Shown: positions 8,932 through 17,600 of the stretch, piece by piece
How positions within the stretch are numbered: the stretch's first letter is position 1
Layout of the letters: every line of letters begins with the position of its first letter
DNA from: Bacteroidota bacterium
Lineage (GTDB): Bacteria > Bacteroidota > Bacteroidia > Chitinophagales > Saprospiraceae
NCBI GenBank assembly: GCA_029561355.1
Contig: JAKQJD010000370.1
Span: forward strand, 1-35,797
Length of the DNA stretch: 35,797 bases
Direction of reading: 5' to 3'
Notes under the pieces: generated by a model
Told to the model about the DNA's origin: nothing
Databases searched by the model: none
What the model saw: only the letters and a program-made list of their open reading frames with translations
Translations under genes and position numbers: made by a program

Positions 8932-9723
8932 AAGTTCCGTCGCCCGCTTCAACGCAGCATTCGCGCCCGCTACAATATCCTCATGCAGGGCCGTTTCGCG
9001 GAAAACCCGCAGTGCCGCTTCCGTAGTGCCGCCTTTCGAGGCCACTTTCCCGATCCAGTTTTCGCAACTGAGTCCGGCCTGATTGTAGAGATCCAGCGCG
9101 CCGGTGAACGTCTGGCTAACCAGTAATTCTGCTTCCGATTCGGAGAAACCCATTTGCTGGGCGGCCTCCATCATGGCATTCATAAAAAAGTATACATACG
9201 CGGGTCCCGAGCCGGAAATGGCCGTGGATGCGTCGATCATTTGTTCCCGCTCCACATACAGGGTTTTGCCGGTCGTATTCAGCAGGTTTTGAACCATCAC
9301 CAGTTCGATACGCGTCACCTGATCCGTAGAGGTAAATGCCGTCACGCCGGCGCCAATCTGGGCGGGCAGGTTGGGCATGGCACGGATGACCTTGTCTACC
9401 TTCAGCGCTTTTGAAATCGTCTCCATACGAACACCCGCCATAATGCTGATAAATACCTGTCCGGGCTGCACGAAATCGCGAATTTGTTCGAATAACCTGC
9501 CCGAATCCTGCGGTTTTACAGACAAAATCAACAGGTCCGCCTGCGGGACGCAATGCTGCGGGTCGCTGAAAAACCGGCCCTCGTGCGTTTGGCTCAGGAG
9601 GTTGGCTTTTTCGTAGGTGCGGCAAAGCACCGACAGGTTTGCGGGTGGAACTATGCGGCTGCGCAAAAAACTCTGCGCATAAGTGAGGCCCATATTGCCA
9701 CCGCCGAGAATGAGTATATTCAT
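8923..9723 (-). CDS. proC: Pyrroline-5-carboxylate reductase
   Basis: 266 aa from the ATG at 9723. An upstream in-frame ATG at 9744 would add seven residues ahead of the Rossmann fold and is less likely. The enzyme reduces 1-pyrroline-5-carboxylate to L-proline with NAD(P)H, the last step of proline synthesis, in the cytosol. Evidence: N-terminal MNILILGGGNMG dinucleotide-binding motif (GGGNMG, residues 7-12), the conserved LILSVKPQ strand-loop, IRAMPNLPAQIGAG, and the C-terminal dimerisation signature AISGSGPAYVYFFMNAM followed by SKGGTTEAAL. The length is normal for the family. The neighbours are unrelated. The gene diverges from the asparaginase-family gene over 49 bp, and the start codon lies beside the neighbour's -33 box. 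The C-terminal Gly-Ser and stop are encoded by the end of repeat element B. Confidence 0.96.
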   Translation of the reverse strand: MNILILGGGNMGLTYAQSFLRSRIVPPANLSVLCRTYEKANLLSQTHEGRFFSDPQHCVPQADLLILSVKPQDSGRLFEQIRDFVQPGQVFISIMAGVRMETISKALKVDKVIRAMPNLPAQIGAGVTAFTSTDQVTRIELVMVQNLLNTTGKTLYVEREQMIDASTAISGSGPAYVYFFMNAMMEAAQQMGFSESEAELLVSQTFTGALDLYNQAGLSCENWIGKVASKGGTTEAALRVFRETALHEDIVAGANAALKRATELGS

Positions 9724-9726
9724 GAA

Positions 9727-9757
9727 TTTGGGTATTTTTCGCAAAATTTTACTTTTT
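9727..9757 (+). promoter_or_regulatory. Promoter TTTG-N19-TACTTTTT for the isoaspartyl peptidase gene
   Basis: TTTG at 9727-9730 and TACTTTTT at 9750-9757 are 19 bp apart. This fits the Bacteroidota housekeeping consensus with one mismatch, in the last base of the -7 box. It lies 15 bp ahead of the ATG at 9773. Confidence 0.5.
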
Positions 9758-9772
9758 CCTGTTCAATTGATA

Positions 9773-10825
9773 ATGATGAAAGAAATAAACTTTTTCCTTG
9801 CCGCATTGCTGTGTGCAGTTTTTGGCTTCACCGCTTGCCAGCAAACACCACAACACGCTGATAATAAACCGGATATGCAACAACGTCCAGCTTATGCCAT
9901 CGCCATTCACGGCGGCGCGGGTACCCTCAGCCGCGCCATTATGACACCCGAAAAAGAGGCTGCTTACCGCACAGCGCTCGATTCCGCGCTGTTGATCGGC
10001 GAAACCGTTTTGAAAAATGGCGGCACGTCCCTCGACGCCGTCGAAAAAACGATCGTCTTCCTGGAAGACTGCCCGCTGTTCAATGCCGGCCGCGGCGCCG
10101 TATTCACCCATGAAGGCAAAAACGAACTCGACGCCAGCATCATGGACGGCTCCAACCAGAAGGCCGGGGCTGTTGGCGGCGTCAGTATTATAAAAAATCC
10201 GATCCGGCTGGCTCGTGCCGTCATGGACAAGTCGCCGCACGTCATGCTGGTAGGGCGCGGCGCGGAACAGTTTGCCCTTGAAAATCAGATAGATACCATC
10301 GATCCCAAATGGTTTTTTACCGAAGAACGCTGGCAAACGCTCCAGGAAATGCTGGCAGAAGAGAAAAAGAACGGCAAAACCGGCAGCCTCGACCCTGCCT
10401 TGCGGGATTACAAATTCGGCACCGTGGGTTGTGTCGCACTCGACAACCAGGGCCACCTGGCTGCGGGCACCAGTACCGGCGGCATGACCAACAAACGATG
10501 GAACCGATTGGGCGATTCACCGGTTATCGGAGCAGGCACCTACGCTTCCGACGACGCCTGCGCTGTGTCGTGTACCGGCCACGGAGAGTTTTTTATCCGG
10601 TATGCCGTGGCACATGATGTTTGGGCCCTGATGTCGTACAAAGGGCTGTCGCTGGCCGAAGCCGCCGAATTTGTCGTCAATAAAAAACTCGTGGAAAAAG
10701 GCGCCGAAGGCGGCCTTATCGCCGTCGACAAAGCCGGAAACATCTCCCTGCCTTTCAACTCGGAAGGTATGTACCGGGGTTATGCGAAGCCGGGAGAACG
10801 GAAGGTGCTGATTTATAAGGAATGA
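9773..10825 (+). CDS. Isoaspartyl peptidase / plant-type L-asparaginase (Ntn hydrolase), predicted lipoprotein
   Basis: 350 aa from the ATG at 9773 (a second ATG is at 9776). The frame is open further upstream to 9683, but that would overlap proC. Residues 1-22 form a lipoprotein-like signal (hydrophobic run ending FGFTAC), so export and lipid anchoring at Cys22 are likely. The mature part is a family T2 Ntn hydrolase that hydrolyses beta-aspartyl peptides and L-asparagine. It shows AIHGGAGT near the start, NAGRGAVF, ELDASIMDG, and the autocleavage site DYKFGTVGCVALD, where Thr217 becomes the N-terminal nucleophile after self-processing. TSTGGMTNK and GAGTYA(S)D follow as in active enzymes. 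It probably recovers amino acids from damaged or external peptides in the periplasm. Hairpin element C begins directly after the stop. Confidence 0.93.
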   Translation: MMKEINFFLAALLCAVFGFTACQQTPQHADNKPDMQQRPAYAIAIHGGAGTLSRAIMTPEKEAAYRTALDSALLIGETVLKNGGTSLDAVEKTIVFLEDCPLFNAGRGAVFTHEGKNELDASIMDGSNQKAGAVGGVSIIKNPIRLARAVMDKSPHVMLVGRGAEQFALENQIDTIDPKWFFTEERWQTLQEMLAEEKKNGKTGSLDPALRDYKFGTVGCVALDNQGHLAAGTSTGGMTNKRWNRLGDSPVIGAGTYASDDACAVSCTGHGEFFIRYAVAHDVWALMSYKGLSLAEAAEFVVNKKLVEKGAEGGLIAVDKAGNISLPFNSEGMYRGYAKPGERKVLIYKE

Positions 10826-10978
10826 TAGTTATTAGTTATCGGTTATTGGTTATTAGGGGTGTTTCAGGCTGGAATTCGAAGTGGATGGGGGTGTTTTCCC
10901 TCACTATTTACTTCGAATTCCAGCCTGAAACACCCCTAATAACCAATAACCAATAACTAATAACCAATAACCAATAAC
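10826..10978. repeat. Repeat-armed hairpin element C (left of the GNAT gene)
   Basis: A perfect 31-bp stem (10852-10882 with 10910-10940) closes a 27-nt loop (10883-10909). The flanks carry GGTTATT-type heptads on the left and AATAACC/AATAACT heptads on the right, the same arm unit as element B. The core (AGGGGTGTTTCAGGCTGGAA...) is shared with element D, whose loop is the reverse complement of this one. It fills the tandem gap between the peptidase stop and 5 bp before the GNAT start, so transcription into GNAT must pass through the hairpin or start inside it. Confidence 0.93.
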
Positions 10979-10983
10979 GAACA

Positions 10984-11532
10984 ATGCAACAACCCGCTCC
11001 CCAAATCCCTGTCAACCAATCAATCATACTCGCCCCTTTCCAGCCGGAAGACAAGGCAGCCCTGATTCGTTATCTGAACGATCCGGTGCTGTATGCCAAT
11101 ACCCTGAAAGTACCCAGCCCGTACACCGCGATCGATGCCGACGAATGGCTGGTGCGGGTGGAAGCGGAAAAAGATGCGCCCGGCGGTATCGCCAACTGGA
11201 GCATCCGCCACCATGAACACGGATTGATCGGCGGTATCGGGTGTTTTTTGAAAACGGGGCTGGAAGGCCACCTCGACGAAATCGGTTACTGGCTCGCGGA
11301 ACCGTTTCGTGGAAAAGGAATTATGACGGAAGTGGTACAGCGCTACACACAATGGCTGTTCGAGCACAGGCCTCACCTGGTGCGCATCGAGGCGGGTGTT
11401 TTTGCGCACAATCCTGCCTCGGAGCGCGTACTGGAAAAAGCGGGATTCCAGCGCGAAGGCTATCTGCGTAAGATACACCTTAAGAACGGCGTGTATCTGG
11501 ATGGGGTTATGATGGCCTGTATTCGTTGTTAG
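10984..11532 (+). CDS. GNAT-family N-acetyltransferase (RimJ/RimL-like)
   Basis: 182 aa. The acetyl-CoA binding motif A is clear: DEIGYWLAEPFRGKGIMTEV, with the R-G-K-G pyrophosphate loop. Further matches are the C-terminal NPASERVLEKAGFQREGYLR and the beta-strand DGVMMACIR, as in RimJ/RimL and related ribosomal-protein or small-molecule acetyltransferases. The acceptor substrate cannot be deduced. The gene is bracketed by two inverted copies of the same hairpin (C and D), and its stop TAG is supplied by the outer edge of element D. There is no co-directional partner within 130 bp downstream. Confidence 0.9.
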   Translation: MQQPAPQIPVNQSIILAPFQPEDKAALIRYLNDPVLYANTLKVPSPYTAIDADEWLVRVEAEKDAPGGIANWSIRHHEHGLIGGIGCFLKTGLEGHLDEIGYWLAEPFRGKGIMTEVVQRYTQWLFEHRPHLVRIEAGVFAHNPASERVLEKAGFQREGYLRKIHLKNGVYLDGVMMACIRC

Positions 11533-11662
11533 TTATAGGTTATTAGTTATTAGGGGTGTTTCAGGCTGGAATTCGAAGTAGATAGCGAGGGAAAACACCC
11601 CCATCCACTTCGAATTCCAGCCTGAAACACCCCTAATAACTAATAACCTATAACTAATAACC
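11528..11662. repeat. Repeat-armed hairpin element D (right of the GNAT gene), inverted copy of C
   Basis: The same 31-bp stem as element C (11549-11579 with 11607-11637) closes a 27-nt loop (11580-11606). By direct comparison this loop is the reverse complement of C's loop at 25 of 27 positions. The flanks are shorter and more degenerate heptads (GTTATAG, GTTATTA / AATAACT, AATAACC). It spans the gap between the convergent GNAT and FG-GAP gene stops. C and D therefore form a long inverted pair around GNAT. Confidence 0.93.
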
Positions 11663-14518
11663 TCACTGAACTACAACTCTCCGCTGCACAGCCCCTTTTT
11701 CCGTAGCCAGATCCAGCCAGTAAATACCTTTCGGGTACTGGGCCAGGTCCGTCTGGAAGGTAGCGGCGCCGGCCGGGAGTTCGAGGCGGCGGGTTTGCAG
11801 GGTGCTACCCTGGGCGTTTTTCACCGTTACGGTCATTTTACCGCCCGAATAACCGTCCATTTCGGTTGTAATATTACCGGAAGTCGGGTTCGGATATATG
11901 CGCAGGTCGCTGGCCCAAACGGGAGCAGGTGCGCTTACGATGGTAGAATCCACGAATGCCGTCACCGGAATACGTTCGCTGGTGCACTCGTAACCGTTAA
12001 AGTCAATTTCCCAGTTAAAGAAATAGTAGTAGCGCTCGAGGCCGAAACTGGAGTTTTTAATGCTGACAACTTCGTCGATCACGTACGGGAAAGTAATCCC
12101 CTGGTTGCTACGGTACAGTTGCGGGCCGGAGGTGCCGAGGAACGTCTGATTGACGGTCGGATCGGTTGTCAGGATGTAGTCTGTACCGACGGAAATATCG
12201 AAATCGAGGTCGATCACCGAAGTGCCCACCGGAATGTCGACGAGCGTAGACTGCAAAATCTGGCCTGCGCTGTTCTGCAGATCCACTTTTCTGGTGCCGG
12301 CTTTGGTCGTGTATACTTTTACCTTGCTCAGTTTGAACGGTGCAAAGCAGTCGAAAATAAGCGTGCCGTTATAACTATTGTCGCTTGAGGTCGCACCCTG
12401 GTGATCTACCATGCCGACAAATTCATTCGGTGTGTCGAACGTCGTTGTGCTGGAAACCCAGTACACCGTGGTAGCGCCGAGCCCGGGAGTTTCGAAAACA
12501 TCGCCCGAGAAGACCGGCGTTACATCCGTCTGGTTTTCATACCACTGTAGGTTGGTGCCGCTGGCGCTCAGCGTAGCACTGCTGTCGATTGCGATGGTAT
12601 CGCCGGTCACGACAGGTATTTCAGAATTGAGCACATTCACCGATACCGAGGTGGAGGAGAAAGTGTTGCACAGGCCCTGGGTGGTTACGAAGTACGTACC
12701 CGGTTCCGATACTGAAATGCTTTGTGTTGTAGCGCCATTGCTCCAGGTGTAGCCGCTGGCAGTGGAAGACGACAGTTGTACCGCGCCGCCTGCACAGAAA
12801 ACAGTGTCGCCCTGAACGGTCAGGGTGGGTGTTTCCACCGGATCAACGGTTATACGGATCACATTGGATACAGTGGAACAACCTTCGGCATTCGTGGCCG
12901 TTACCTTGTAATTTCCTTCGGCAGTCACAGTGATGGATTGCGTCGTTTCGCCGGAACTCCATTCATAGGTGTATTCTGCCGGCGCATCGAGTTGTACGCT
13001 TTGGCCGGTACAGAAAGTGGTACTTCCTGCCGCAGTGATTTCAATGGGCGGCGCCTGGCAGCCACCTTCGTACAACGTAATGTATTCATTTACAGCAGGT
13101 AATGGCAGTACGTCGTGTGTGCCGGAAGGCCAGTATACCACAACCGAGTCGATCTGCGTTTCCTGGCCCATACCGAAATGTACCTGCATGGAGTTCATGA
13201 TGCCGTAGCTCTGGCCAGAATGCACCTCCCGCACCTGAATGCCCAGTGCGCTGTACAGGTAAATTTTAGAACCGATACCATTGCGATTGGCTTGTACGCC
13301 GCGCAGGTTGAGGCCGAAATAGTTGTTGCTGTTGCGGTTGTTGAGCCACAGCGCATCCGGAATATTGCTCGGCGTCGTGTAGATCTGTCCGTATCCTGCA
13401 TAGATATCCTGGAAACCGTCGTTGTTCAGGTCGCCGATAGCGAACGACTCCATGTCGTTGTTATCGAACAGGTTGGCCGTTACCGTAAAGGTTTTGTTCC
13501 CGTTGTTTTTGATCAGGTAGTGGCTCGAACCGGATACCAGGATGTCGACATAACCATCGTTGTCGAAATCGCGGAACACGCCTTGCATGTGTGTGCCGGG
13601 AATCGCGTTTAATATGCCGGCAGCAGCGGAAATGTCGGTAAAATGGCCGGCGCCGTCATTCTCCAGCAACTGGCTCGACACGTCGTGGTTGGTAATAAAG
13701 CAGTCGAAGTCGCCGTCGTTGTCGATATCGCCGAAATCGGCTGTCCAGCTTTGTGCGCCGATGCGCAGCCCGGAAGCATTGGTAATATCCTGAGAGTAAG
13801 TGCCGTCACCATTGTTGAGGAACAACTGATTGATGCGGCGCGGATCGGTCGGGCTATTCACACCCTGTCGGCATTTGGCGATGTAAAGGTCCTGGAGGCC
13901 GTCGTTGTTCACGTCCGACCAGATAGAACCGTAGTTGCCCGAGTTGTCGGAAGCGGGTACGGTAGTCAGATCGATCCAGTTTTGCTGGTAGGTAAAAGTA
14001 CCGTCGCCGTTATTGCCGAAAATACGCGCCACACCGTCGTCGTGGCATACGAAAGCGTCGAGCCAGCCGTCATTGTTCACGTCGGCAAAATTTACGTTTT
14101 GCACGAATGTTTGCGGCGCGGTCATGTTCACCATGTTGTACACCGAACCGTCTTCATTGGCTGTAATGAATTTGATGCCGTCATAACTGCCACCCGACAT
14201 AAAATCGGTGTATCCGTTGTTGTCCACGTCGGCGGCGCACATGCCCCACTGGCTTTCATTGGAAACGGATTCCAGTTCCTGTAATGTAAAAGGCTGGTTT
14301 GGAGCAGTTTGATAGGACACCGACAGTTCTTTGCCCTGGTTCAGGCGAATAATGTCGTCCAGTCCGTCGCCATTGACGTCCGTTACGCCGATGGCGATAC
14401 CACTGTAATGGTTCGCGGGGGTAAGCAAATCTGTGCGTTTGGTAAAACCGATCTGGGCAACCAGACTTCCGCTGAGCAGCGAGGCCAGCGTCACAAGCAG
14501 GGATGGTAGAAATTTCAT
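11663..14518 (-). CDS. Secreted FG-GAP/VCBS-repeat protein with ASPIC/UnbV-like domain, Ig-like domains and T9SS sorting domain
   Basis: 951 aa. Residues 1-21 are a signal peptide (ending GSLVAQ). Residues about 40-400 contain many FG-GAP/VCBS calcium-binding repeats of the form DVNGDGLDDI, DVDNNGYTDF, DVNNDGWLDA, DIDNDGDFDC, DFDNDGYVDI and DLNNDGFQDI, a predicted beta-propeller. About 405-480 (NRNGIGSKIYLYSALGIQVREVHSGQSYG ending DSVVVYWPSG) matches ASPIC/UnbV, the combination seen in CRTAC1-like proteins. Two Cys-containing Ig/PKD-like repeats follow (each with TFCTGQSVQLDA or VFCAGGAVQLSS, then YEWSSGETTQSI or YTWSNGATTQSI). The C-terminus is a T9SS type A sorting domain (YPNPTSGNI ending RRVVVQ). 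It is probably a surface or secreted adhesion/binding protein; ligand unknown. It lies downstream of the SprB-like gene on the same strand, behind a strong terminator. Confidence 0.88.
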   Translation of the reverse strand: MKFLPSLLVTLASLLSGSLVAQIGFTKRTDLLTPANHYSGIAIGVTDVNGDGLDDIIRLNQGKELSVSYQTAPNQPFTLQELESVSNESQWGMCAADVDNNGYTDFMSGGSYDGIKFITANEDGSVYNMVNMTAPQTFVQNVNFADVNNDGWLDAFVCHDDGVARIFGNNGDGTFTYQQNWIDLTTVPASDNSGNYGSIWSDVNNDGLQDLYIAKCRQGVNSPTDPRRINQLFLNNGDGTYSQDITNASGLRIGAQSWTADFGDIDNDGDFDCFITNHDVSSQLLENDGAGHFTDISAAAGILNAIPGTHMQGVFRDFDNDGYVDILVSGSSHYLIKNNGNKTFTVTANLFDNNDMESFAIGDLNNDGFQDIYAGYGQIYTTPSNIPDALWLNNRNSNNYFGLNLRGVQANRNGIGSKIYLYSALGIQVREVHSGQSYGIMNSMQVHFGMGQETQIDSVVVYWPSGTHDVLPLPAVNEYITLYEGGCQAPPIEITAAGSTTFCTGQSVQLDAPAEYTYEWSSGETTQSITVTAEGNYKVTATNAEGCSTVSNVIRITVDPVETPTLTVQGDTVFCAGGAVQLSSSTASGYTWSNGATTQSISVSEPGTYFVTTQGLCNTFSSTSVSVNVLNSEIPVVTGDTIAIDSSATLSASGTNLQWYENQTDVTPVFSGDVFETPGLGATTVYWVSSTTTFDTPNEFVGMVDHQGATSSDNSYNGTLIFDCFAPFKLSKVKVYTTKAGTRKVDLQNSAGQILQSTLVDIPVGTSVIDLDFDISVGTDYILTTDPTVNQTFLGTSGPQLYRSNQGITFPYVIDEVVSIKNSSFGLERYYYFFNWEIDFNGYECTSERIPVTAFVDSTIVSAPAPVWASDLRIYPNPTSGNITTEMDGYSGGKMTVTVKNAQGSTLQTRRLELPAGAATFQTDLAQYPKGIYWLDLATEKGAVQRRVVVQ

Positions 14519-14635
14519 TACGGGTCGTTAGATTGATGCTGAAAAAGTCCGGAAAGGTAACCAGATTCAGTTGAAGTCGCGAGCCAATCATTCGAAGGAG
14601 GGGAGGTCAGTTGCTTTTTGCTAATAGATGACAGA

Positions 14636-14673
14636 AATAAAAAAGCCGTACCATCCATTGCAGATGATACGGC
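14636..14673 (-). terminator. Rho-independent terminator of the SprB-like gene
   Basis: On the minus strand an 11-bp stem (GCCGTATCATC with GATGGTACGGC, one G-U pair) closes a 7-nt loop and is followed by a T-rich run (TTTTTTATTT). It starts 22 bp after the stop codon at 14696. This is one of only two classical hairpin-plus-U terminators in the window. Confidence 0.88.
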
Positions 14674-14695
14674 CCTGAAAATTTTATTTCAAATC

Positions 14696-17600
14696 CTATC
14701 GGATAATAGTCACGTCGCCACGGTACAGCAGCACGCGGTCGTCGAGGAATTCTACTTCAATGGTGTATACATAAACACCCGGGTTCACAAAATCGCCCTT
14801 GTAACGGCCGTCCCAGCCTTCTGCCAGGTTGTCGTTGTCGGGGTAGAAACTCTCGCGTTCGTACATCAGTTCACCCCAGCGGTTGAATACCCGCATGAAA
14901 TTTACCTGTTTCACGCCCGCTCCGGCATACACGTTGAAATAGTCGTTGTTGCCGCTCGGGTTGCCCGGAATGAAGATGTTGGGAATAAACACGTTGCGGT
15001 TCGGATCGATGTTGATCAGGATGGAGCCTGTGCCTGCACAACCGTTTTCATCCTGTACGACCAGGGTGTAGGTCTGCGATTCGAAGGTGTATGCCGTCGG
15101 ATTCAGTACAAACGGATTGGTCAGCAATTCAGCAGGCGTCCAGATAAACGTATCCACTACCGCTCCGGTGATTACCGGCTGGAGTACGATCGAGTCGCCG
15201 AGTTCGATCTCGATTTCAGCGGGGTTGAACGTAACCACAATCGGTTCCGGTTCGTCGATGGTGATTGTTTCTGTAAACTCGCAGTTGCGTACGTCGAAGT
15301 AGGTGATGCTGTGTTCGCCGCCGCCGACTGTGATCGGGAAGTCCTGCGAAAGTTGCACCCCGAAGTCGAGGCTGAACTGGAACGGTCCGCCCGCGCCGCC
15401 GAAAATCGTATCGATCACCAGGGTCGTTTCGTCACCGTTGCACAACAGCGGGTCGTAAGGCAGGTAAGAACCCTGTACGGGAGGAGGATCCGCCAGTACG
15501 AGGTTAGCCAGCGCGCCGGTACAGCCCGCCGCATCGGTTGCAGTCACGGCATAGGTACCCGCAGGAAGATTGGTGGCATTGGCTGTGGTGCTGACCACAT
15601 TGGTGCCGTCCGACCAACTATAGGTGAACGTACCGGTGTTACCTCCCGTGATCACTACGCTCAGCACACCCGTGCTGTCGCCGAAACACTGGATGTCGGT
15701 TCCCGCACCTTCCGACAATACGATCGGATCAGGCTCGGTTACTTCCGTACTGTAAACGCCCGTGCAGCCGTCTTTATCCGTAATGGTGACGGAGTAAACG
15801 CCCGCAGCCAGATTGGTTACGCAGGATGTGGCATCGCTGGTGCTCCACAGGTAAGTGAACGGTCCGCCGTTGCCGCCGCTGCCGGTGACACAAACGCCGC
15901 CGTCGGCAGATGCGTTACAGGAGGTTGCAGTGCTGTCGAGGGTAGTATAGGAAACGGCCGTTGGACCATCGATGAATACCTGATCCACCAGGAAGCAGTT
16001 GCCGCCGTCCGTAATGGTCACCACATTGATACCGGCACACAGGTCGGTACGCAGCGAATCGGTGCTGCCGTTGTCCCATACGAAACTGAAATTACCGGAA
16101 GTGGCCGGCGTAGTAGCATACTGCACGATCGGAGAAGCGACACCGTCGCAAACACCAAAGCACGAAACGCCCTGAATAGGGGAGCCCAGGAATGTATTGA
16201 CAATTGCCGGTGGCTCGTCGAGTACAAAATCACCGGTCAACGTACAACCCTGTGCATCGGTTACCACCACCGTATAGGGTCCGGCAGCCACGTCGATGAG
16301 CGTTGCAGTGCCCTGACCGGAAGGGGTCCACTGGAAAGAATAATTCGGATTTCCACCAGTCACACCGACACTAATCCGGCCGTCGTCGTAGCCGAAGCAG
16401 GAAGGCAGCAGGTAGGTGGTATCGGAAAAAGCAAGGAGTTCTACGGTTCCCAGCGACAAAGTATCCTGTGTCGCACAGCCTTGCGCATCCCGGATCGTAA
16501 CGATGTAGACGCCGCCATTCAGGCCGCAGGCTTCATTGGTAATACTTGGAAGGAAGTTGCCGGAAGTGTCCTGCCATACAAAATCAACACCCGTACTGGT
16601 TAAAACCGTCAGACAGCCGTCGTTTCCGCAACGCACCGACACTGAATCCACACCATCGATGGTTGGAGGCGCAGGCAGGGCCAGGTCGAAGGAAAGGGAG
16701 TCTTTACAACCGTTTGCGTCTGTTACACTAATCGTATAGGTGCCGGGCGTCAGGCCATTGATGGAGGAAGTCATGGCGTTGTTGGCATTCGGACTCCACT
16801 GGAAAGTGTAGTTCGGTCCGCCCGTACCGCCTGTGGTGAAGGTGCTGATCGCACCGTCATTCTGGAACGTACAAGTCGGTTGCTGCAGGTTAATCGTATC
16901 GATAACGAGCTCCGATGGCGAGGTGATAACTACCGTCAGCGTATCCGCACAACCCACAGCATCGGTAGCCAGTACATTGTAGGAGCCTGCTGCCAGACCG
17001 TCGTAGCAGGATGTTGTAGCCGTCGGATTGGTTTGGGTAAAACCTACCGGCGCCCAGAAGAACTGGTACGTGCCGCCGGAAGCGGGGGCTTCCTGTACTT
17101 CCACGCAGGCAGAACCGTCGTCTACTTTCGCACAGGAAGTGTTTGTCTGGGTGGTAAGCACCAGGTCTACCACGCGCAGGTCGGTCACCTCGACTTCATC
17201 TGTTGAGGTGCAACCGTTGGCATCCGTGATCGTCACGAAGTACGAACCGGCGCACAAATCGGCAATCACGAAAGGATTTCCGTTGCCCGTACCGTTCGCC
17301 AGCGGTGCTGGTGGCGTGGCTACGTCGGGGGTGTATTCCCAAACGAAATCATAGGTATTGGAACCGGTATTCGTATAAGGCGTGCCGCCCGTTGCCGTAT
17401 AGGAAATGGAGCCGTTGCAAACGCCCGTGCAAGATGCCGCGTTGACACTAATGTTCTGGTTGTTGATGATCGCAGGTTGTCCAAGCGCGCCGGAAGCGGC
17501 TGCCGTACAACCCGTAGCCGTAGAAGTGACGGTTACGGAGTAGTTGCCTGCCGTAACACCCGCTTGTACCGCACCGGTCGGATTCGGAACGGTTCCAGGC

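Noticed and set aside
14618..16603. 661-codon open frame on the plus strand
   Set aside because: It lies antisense to the SprB-like gene, its translation is Arg/Val/Gly-rich without domains, and it arises from G+C-rich codon use on the other strand.
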